From contig NZ_JACJRF010000003.1 in assembly GCF_014697105.1 (NCBI RefSeq), forward strand, positions 1 to 64,000: a stretch of DNA of 64,000 nt, read 5' to 3'. This DNA comes from Anabaena subtropica FACHB-260 (lineage in GTDB: Bacteria; Cyanobacteriota; Cyanobacteriia; Cyanobacteriales; Nostocaceae). This document shows positions 62,785 to 64,000 of this stretch, piece by piece (the first letter of the stretch is position 1; the number at the start of each line of letters is the position of its first letter). The position numbers were made by a program, and so were the translations under genes. The notes under the pieces are model-generated. The model did not search any database and had not been told where the DNA came from. It was given only the letters and a program-made list of their open reading frames with translations.

Positions 62785-63487
62785 GGATACTCGCTGAACT
62801 GTGCCGATGAATTTCCTGAAACTCTAGCATTACTTGCTAGGAGTGTAATCACCTTTTCATGGGAAATTTCTTATTTTAGGAGAAATCAAACAAAATATAG
62901 ATAATATTTTGCTGATATTGTGCATCTATGGCCAGTTTTATTTTGTTACATCTATCCCAGTGAATAAGCAATCTTGAAAAACAAGCGGATAATACTTAAT
63001 TACATTAAATAAATGTATAAATACTTATTATTTTAATTATTTATACATAACATATCTACCTAAATCATACCTGAAATCAGAATGTACTGTGGCTAACAAA
63101 GAAATGCTATATGTGGAGAATTTAATTAAGATTAATTGTAATTAACTAGCTTTTGTAAAACAGGGATGCTCAAATTAAACGGCGATCGCTGCCAGCAAAA
63201 AGCCTCAATATTGAAAGAAGAACTGATCACGAGCAATCATGTGCGTTATAAATAAGCATTTATACTGCATCAAGCCGAGAAATGCTCTATGTCGGCACTA
63301 TACAGAATTTGAGTTTAGTTTTTCGTTAAAAATTATCCTTGTTGCTGTGTGTGATTGAATTCAATGATCATTAGAATATCATCAACTTGAAAAAAATTAG
63401 CATTATATTTGACCCTCTCTTGACAAAGACTATCAATTTGCTAGAGGATTCTGCTAATCTGGTTTTTGATTCATGATGAGGCGCTAA
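62785..63487. other. AT-rich divergent spacer
   Basis: About 700 bases without a gene between two divergent genes. One HIP1 octamer stands alone near 63182. Nothing else was recognised. Confidence 0.5.
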
Positions 63488-64000
63488 ATGGGTATTCAAA
63501 ATCTGTTTACAGCAGGTGGCGTGGTAATGTGGCCACTGTTGGGTTTTTCTATATTGGCGGTGGCGCTAATTGTTGAGCGCATCAGGTTTTGGCTAAAAAT
63601 CAACAACCGTCAACAGCGTGTGGTGAGAGATGTTTTGAACTTGTATCGATTAGATAATCTCGTTAGTGCAATAGATAAGCTGAGGCAAAATGTAGACTTG
63701 CCACTAGCACGTATATTTCTGTCGGCTTTAGAACTAGAAGAACCAACACCAGAAGAATTCCGACTAGCATTAGAAAGCGAAGCCCAAGCTGAGATACCTG
63801 TACTCAAACGCTTTCAAAATATTTTTGAAACAATTATTGGTCTAGCACCACTTTTAGGCTTACTTGGTACAGTATTAGGTTTGATTACATCCTTTGCCTC
63901 TCTGGATATTGGTGATGTGGGAGGGACAAAAACCGCAGGTGTAACGTCTGGGATCAGTGAGGCTCTAGTATCTACAGCAACAGGATTGATAGTAGCTATC
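63488..64000 (+). CDS. ExbB/TolQ/MotA-type proton channel subunit, cut by window end
   Basis: Only the first 171 residues are in the window. The first helix (AGGVVMWPLLGFSILAVALI) precedes a cytoplasmic region and then two helices of the MotA/TolQ/ExbB domain. The domain has GLAPLLGLLGTVLGLITSF and the typical GISEALVSTATGLIVAI, with the conserved Thr of the proton path. A GAGG lies seven bases before the ATG. It likely pairs with an ExbD/TolR gene just outside the window and powers outer-membrane transport. Confidence 0.9.
   Translation, partial: MGIQNLFTAGGVVMWPLLGFSILAVALIVERIRFWLKINNRQQRVVRDVLNLYRLDNLVSAIDKLRQNVDLPLARIFLSALELEEPTPEEFRLALESEAQAEIPVLKRFQNIFETIIGLAPLLGLLGTVLGLITSFASLDIGDVGGTKTAGVTSGISEALVSTATGLIVAI

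Overview
The window comes from a filamentous, heterocyst-type cyanobacterium (order Nostocales, Nostoc/Anabaena-like). The evidence is dense HIP1 octamers (GCGATCGC) on both strands, oxygenic-photosynthesis genes (psbO, petB, petD, ctpA), cyanobacterial FtsZ and FtsQ, a PEP-CTERM protein, large WD40 and multi-receiver kinase proteins, and AT-rich spacers carrying heptanucleotide repeats and palindromic repeats. No rRNA, tRNA, CRISPR array, prophage or intact insertion sequence was recognised.

Region 0-5.5 kb: a small vWA-domain protein, a lipoprotein plus an 82-residue protein, SigF-type sigma factor, PsbO and a small hypothetical protein. Region 5.6-12.1 kb: a divergent pair of large NTPase genes, a 443-residue AAA-type ATPase followed by a 1661-residue TPR / STAND-type NTPase / membrane segment / 14-blade WD40 protein. 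This is the best candidate in the window for an uncharacterised sensing or conflict system. Region 12.4-17.3 kb: ftsQ and ftsZ, then grxC and gshB (glutathione redox). Region 17.6-20.6 kb: an exported PEP-CTERM protein and two tandem CAP-domain proteins.

Region 20.9-28.6 kb is a signalling island: a CHASE3-HAMP-GAF hybrid histidine kinase with three receivers, then a tightly packed cheR / stand-alone cheB / REC-PAS-HK-REC operon without chemoreceptor or cheA. Region 28.6-34.5 kb: palindromic repeat, two short genes with double-glycine leader-like N-termini, an SDR, a small XRE regulator, an S1-domain protein, dienelactone hydrolase and a GntR-type regulator. Region 34.5-40.3 kb: a 1.1 kb non-coding stretch with a strong nested RNA-like fold, a PilB-like protein that lacks the motor domain, a Crp-type regulator and an M61 peptidase.

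Region 40.4-47.8 kb is phosphate uptake: a lone pstB-type gene abutting a decayed ATPase fragment, then a Pho-box-like site and pstS-pstC-pstA-pstB, followed by a series of inverted repeats and another possible structured RNA. Region 47.8-53.5 kb: a UbiD-family decarboxylase, DUF4058 protein, AbiEii-type nucleotidyltransferase, site-2 protease and a metallo-beta-lactamase-fold protein with an altered metal motif. Region 53.6-56.5 kb: ctpA divergent from petB-petD (cytochrome b6f). Region 57-64 kb: an RsbW/SpoIIAB-like ATPase, a GDP-mannose dehydratase-like SDR with a GT4 glycosyltransferase, a zinc-ribbon membrane protein, a Slt70-like lytic transglycosylase and the start of an ExbB/TolQ/MotA-type proton-channel gene cut by the window end.

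Most proteins were identified by reading motifs; no database search was possible. Start codons were shifted from the longest open frame where a ribosome-binding site, signal peptide or family length argued for it.
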